Made by a program: the position numbers and the translations under genes
NCBI GenBank assembly: GCA_004298155.1
Contig: SCRD01000019.1
Coordinates: 62,001 to 126,000, forward strand
Direction of reading: 5' to 3'
Origin: Acidobacteriota bacterium
Lineage (GTDB): Bacteria > Acidobacteriota > Terriglobia > UBA7540
Length of the DNA: 64,000 nucleotides
The notes under the pieces: model-generated
What the model saw: the letters and a program-made list of their open reading frames with translations, nothing else
Databases searched by the model: none
What the model was told of the DNA's origin: nothing
Shown here: positions 62,564 through 64,000 of the stretch, piece after piece
Numbering within the stretch: position 1 is the first letter of the stretch
Layout of the letters: the number at the start of each line of letters is the position of its first letter

Positions 62564-64000
62564 ATGACTGATAAGACGGATACCTCACAAGAAAGGCTTG
62601 AAGCCCTGCTCAAAGAGGGGCGGAGTTTCCCTCCGTCTGAGGAATTCCGCCGGCAGGCCAACGTGTCTGATCCCAAAATCTATGAAGAGGCGCACCGTGA
62701 CCCCGAAGGGTTTTGGGCTCAAGAAGCAGACCGGCTGGATTGGTTTGAGAAATGGAACACGGTGCTCGAATGGAAGGCACCGTGGGTGAAATGGTTTCTC
62801 GGAGGCAAGCTGAATGCCACCTACAACTGCGTAGACAGGCACGCGAAATCTTCGCGCCGAACCAAGCGGGCAATAGTCTGGGAGGGGGAGCCGGGCGATA
62901 CGCGCGTACTGACGTTTGAGGACCTCGCAAGGGAGGTAAACCGGTTTGCCAACGTGCTTAAGTCGCTGGGCGTGAAGAAAAGTGACCGCGTGGCGATCTA
63001 CCTCGGAATGGTTCCGGAACTTGCCATAGCCATGCTTGCCTGCGCGAAAATTGGCGCACCGCACAGCATTGTGTTCGGAGGGTTTTCTGCGGATTCCCTC
63101 CGGGAGCGCATCAACGATGCGCAGGCGAAAATCGTTATCACGGGAGATGGCGCATGGCGGCGAGGCAGCGTGGTTCCGTTGAAAGCGAATGTCGACGAAG
63201 CGCTCACCGGGACGCCCAGCATAGAAAAGGTAGTGGTAGTGGAGCGAGTGGGCAAAGCGACCCAAATCTCGATGCAGCCTGGGCGTGATTTGTGGTGGCA
63301 TGATCTGATGGCAAATGCTTCAGATCAGTGCGAGGCTGAGCCCGTCGATTCTGAAGACATTTTATACATCCTCTACACCAGCGGCACTACAGGCAAGCCC
63401 AAAGGAGTAGTGCACACAACAGGCGGTTATCTGGTGGGCACCGCGACAACCCATCGCATGATCTTCGACATCAAGGAGGACGACGTTTACTGGTGCACGG
63501 CGGACATCGGCTGGGTTACCGGACACTCGTACATCATTTACGGCCCGCTGGCCAACGGCTGCACTACCCTGATGTATGAAGGGAGCCCCGACCACCCCGA
63601 CCGCGGCCGTTTCTGGGATATTATCCAGAAATATAACGTCAGCGTTTTTTATACAGCGCCCACCGCTATTCGCGCCTTCATGCGATGGGGAGCGGACTGG
63701 CCTGCCAAGTACGACCTTTCCTCGCTTCGTGTGATTGGATCGGTGGGCGAGCCGATCAATCCCGAAGCATGGATCTGGTATCACCAGAATATCGGCAGAG
63801 AACGTTGCCCGATTGTCGATACCTGGTGGCAGACCGAAACCGGAATGATCCTGATCTCGCCTTTGCCTGGAATTACGGCCACCAAACCCGGCTCCGCAAC
63901 CCAACCCTTCCCAGGTATCGAGGCGGAGGTGCTGGATGACAAGGGCCAACCGGTTGGCCCCGGAGCTGGCGGATACCTGGCGCTGACCAAACCTTGGCCT
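62564..64000 (+). CDS. acs: Acetyl-CoA synthetase, 3' end cut by the window edge
   Basis: A partial gene, open to the right edge: 479 codons of an expected 650. The product activates acetate to acetyl-CoA through acetyl-AMP. It starts [19 protein letters not shown] at ATG 62564 with GGGAGTG upstream. Family marks are [35 protein letters not shown], the P-loop [11 protein letters not shown] near residue 270, [12 protein letters not shown] and [11 protein letters not shown]. The hinge and the C-terminal domain with the acetylated lysine are outside the window. It follows glcDEF on the same strand, so both may serve two-carbon metabolism. Confidence 0.97.
   Translation, partial: MTDKTDTSQERLEALLKEGRSFPPSEEFRRQANVSDPKIYEEAHRDPEGFWAQEADRLDWFEKWNTVLEWKAPWVKWFLGGKLNATYNCVDRHAKSSRRTKRAIVWEGEPGDTRVLTFEDLAREVNRFANVLKSLGVKKSDRVAIYLGMVPELAIAMLACAKIGAPHSIVFGGFSADSLRERINDAQAKIVITGDGAWRRGSVVPLKANVDEALTGTPSIEKVVVVERVGKATQISMQPGRDLWWHDLMANASDQCEAEPVDSEDILYILYTSGTTGKPKGVVHTTGGYLVGTATTHRMIFDIKEDDVYWCTADIGWVTGHSYIIYGPLANGCTTLMYEGSPDHPDRGRFWDIIQKYNVSVFYTAPTAIRAFMRWGADWPAKYDLSSLRVIGSVGEPINPEAWIWYHQNIGRERCPIVDTWWQTETGMILISPLPGITATKPGSATQPFPGIEAEVLDDKGQPVGPGAGGYLALTKPWP

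Noticed and set aside
62598-62789. Frame of 63 codons at the start of acs
   Set aside because: It is an out-of-frame shadow of acetyl-CoA synthetase, whose true frame runs off the right edge.

Overview
The window is a continuous piece of a GC-rich bacterial chromosome, most likely from the phylum Acidobacteriota. The best lineage clue is a protein of the acidobacterial VWFA-related family (13863-14807). Exported M48 proteases, a Tat-exported C45 hydrolase, a PQQ dehydrogenase with its own cytochrome c, and several exported proteins of unknown function fit the same picture. I cannot name an order. No rRNA, tRNA or CRISPR array was seen. Both ends cut through genes: an M48 protease on the left and acetyl-CoA synthetase on the right.

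Layout. 1-8751: secreted and periplasmic functions, namely an M48 protease, a C45 Ntn-hydrolase, a di-heme cytochrome c with a PQQ dehydrogenase, and a seven-bladed propeller lectin of the PLL type. 8752-13862: an accessory stretch with an OLD-family ATPase-TOPRIM protein and a small partner, followed by a REP-associated (Y1/HUH) transposase embedded in nested repeats. 13863-25578: VWA/M48 pair, Rnk and HPF stress factors with a divergent NhaR-type regulator, exported proteins, Tag DNA glycosylase and a GNAT enzyme. 25766-34335: glycerol kinase, then lysine/threonine synthesis (dapE-like, asd, dapB, dapA, dapD, thrB). 34806-43172: thrS-infC-rpmI-rplT-pheS-pheT, then a coiled-coil gene, zapA and a YmdB-type phosphodiesterase. 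43244-48666: uppS-cdsA-dxr-rseP-ispG (isoprenoids and envelope). 48772-57969: a GrdB-like protein, amidase, ribF, MBL hydrolase, DUF1844, mazG, a GNAT/enolase-superfamily pair, EamA exporter and rhomboid protease. 58206-64000: glycolate oxidase glcDEF and acs.

The strongest unexpected result is two genes interrupted by an in-frame TGA exactly where the family has its redox cysteine: an OsmC-family protein directly behind dapD (32673-33149, residue 70) and a GrdB-like protein with a UxxC motif (48772-49512, residue 161). Each TGA is followed at a suitable distance by a perfect or near-perfect short hairpin whose loop starts with G, as in bacterial SECIS elements. I read both as selenoproteins, which implies that the genome encodes selA, selB, selC and selD outside this window.

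Other points of note are an ATC start codon for infC, an apparently leaderless NhaR-type regulator, a candidate structured leader before rplT, a PheT lacking its usual tRNA-binding insertion, and a RAYT transposase gene that ends inside a copy of its own flanking repeat.
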